Below are positions 63,530 through 64,000 of a stretch of 64,000 nucleotides of DNA, piece by piece; position 1 is the stretch's first letter; each line of letters opens with the position of its first letter. The translations under genes and the position numbers were made by a program. The stretch spans positions 372,001 through 436,000 of the forward strand of contig CWGI01000001.1 in assembly GCA_001179805.1 (NCBI GenBank). Reading direction: 5' to 3'. The DNA is from Candidatus Hepatoplasma crinochetorum (GTDB taxonomy: Bacteria > Bacillota_I > Bacilli_A > Mycoplasmatales > Hepatoplasmataceae). The notes under the pieces were generated by a model that did not search any database, was not told the DNA's origin, and saw only the letters and a program-made list of their open reading frames with translations.

Positions 63530-64000
63530 ATGAATGCAAAAATATTAGATGGTAATAAATTAGCAAAAGAATTATTAGATAATTTAAAACAAACAATTGA
63601 AAAAGAAAAATTAAATTTAAAATTAGTTGCTATTCAAATCGGGTCGATAGAAGAATCAAATATATATTTAAAATTAAAAGAAGCACAAGCTAAAAGAATT
63701 GGAATTAATTTTGAAATTAAAAAATATTCAAATGAAATAAATACTGATAAATTATTAGAAGAAATTAAAAAATTAAATTCTGATCAAAAAGTAGATGGAA
63801 TTATTGTTCAATTACCTTTGCCTAAAAAAATAGATTTAAATTTAATTTCGCAAGCGATTGTTCCTTGAAAAGATGTAGATGGATTTAATCCTTTTACTAA
63901 AGGACAATTAGATTTAAATAATTTAGAATTAGTTCCACCAACTGCTCTTGCTACTTTTTATATTCTTGATGCTTATAATATTTCATTTAAAAATAAATTA
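63530..64000 (+). CDS. folD: Methylenetetrahydrofolate dehydrogenase/cyclohydrolase FolD, N-terminal part
   Basis: FolD interconverts one-carbon folates to supply formyl groups. The visible 157 residues start AKILDGNKLAKELLDNL and contain VAIQIGSIEESNIYLKLKEAQAKRIGI (catalytic Tyr and Lys), VDGIIVQLPLPKKID and VDGFNPFTKGQL. One TGA is read as Trp (IVPWKDVDGF). The gene runs off the right end of the window. Confidence 0.94.

Overview
This window is a contiguous piece of a wall-less, very AT-rich Mollicutes (mycoplasma-type) chromosome. Almost every long gene is interrupted by in-frame TGA at places where homologues carry tryptophan, and translation continues across the TGA with good family matches. 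The code is therefore translation table 4 (UGA = Trp). All coordinates here are given with TGA read as Trp, so many genes are much longer than a standard-code reading would suggest. I cannot fix the species from sequence alone. A mycoplasma or Hepatoplasma-like lineage is possible but is a guess.

Layout. 1-6891 (minus strand) is gyrA (partial), gyrB, recF, yidC, rnpA and rpmH, the classic left flank of a replication origin. 6892-7274 is the likely oriC, with four DnaA boxes, and it is followed by dnaA and dnaN on the plus strand. A minus-strand coiled-coil gene (9960-10772) faces dnaN. 10938-14598 is an N-acetylglucosamine operon (PTS EIICB with an apparent +1 frameshift, nagA, nagB) behind a perfect 20-bp palindrome. 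14685-17198 is a large DUF262-type protein, probably a defence gene. 17250-23296 is ksgA-prs-pth-tilS-hpt-ftsH. 23336-28072 is a giant FtsX/MacB-type permease with its ATPase. 28150-30641 is lysS and a gene that looks like a catalytically dead asparagine synthetase A. 30704-35335 is rpsF (with a structured leader)-ssb-rpsR-gdpP-dnaB. 35355-38466 is secG-rnr-smpB-ssrA (tmRNA). 38474-43191 is a degenerate GGDEF/EAL membrane protein, the diadenylate cyclase cdaM, deoD and mgtE. 43238-44957 is tRNA-Ser, a cardiolipin-synthase-like protein with both HKD motifs destroyed, and tRNA-Gly. 45064-47641 is ptsI-crr-ptsH. 47766-50801 is rpsL-rpsG-fusA. 50831-60033 is an accessory envelope locus: galU, two LicD-family transferases, two TagD-family cytidylyltransferases, GT32, GT2 and a divergent third glycosyltransferase-like gene, an alpha/beta hydrolase, two tandem small membrane proteins and one Abi_2/HEPN-type gene. 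60078-64000 is tRNA-His, tsaE, tsaB, asnS, tsaD and folD (partial).

How the genes work together. The EI, EIIA and HPr proteins encoded at 45-47.6 kb supply phosphate to the GlcNAc EIICB at 11 kb, which has no EIIA domain. NagA and NagB then turn GlcNAc-6-P into fructose-6-P. CdaM makes c-di-AMP and GdpP degrades it. TsaE, TsaB and TsaD form most of the t6A tRNA machinery. SmpB and tmRNA are adjacent ribosome-rescue partners.

The most unusual part is the 50.8-60.0 kb locus. It combines UDP-glucose supply (GalU), CDP-alditol supply (TagD) and LicD/fukutin-type phosphotransferases in a cell without a wall. This suggests that phosphoglycerol or a similar phospho-alditol is attached to a membrane glycan. 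Several genes elsewhere are degenerate pseudo-enzymes (AsnA-like, Cls-like, GGDEF/EAL-like) that nevertheless keep full-length open frames.
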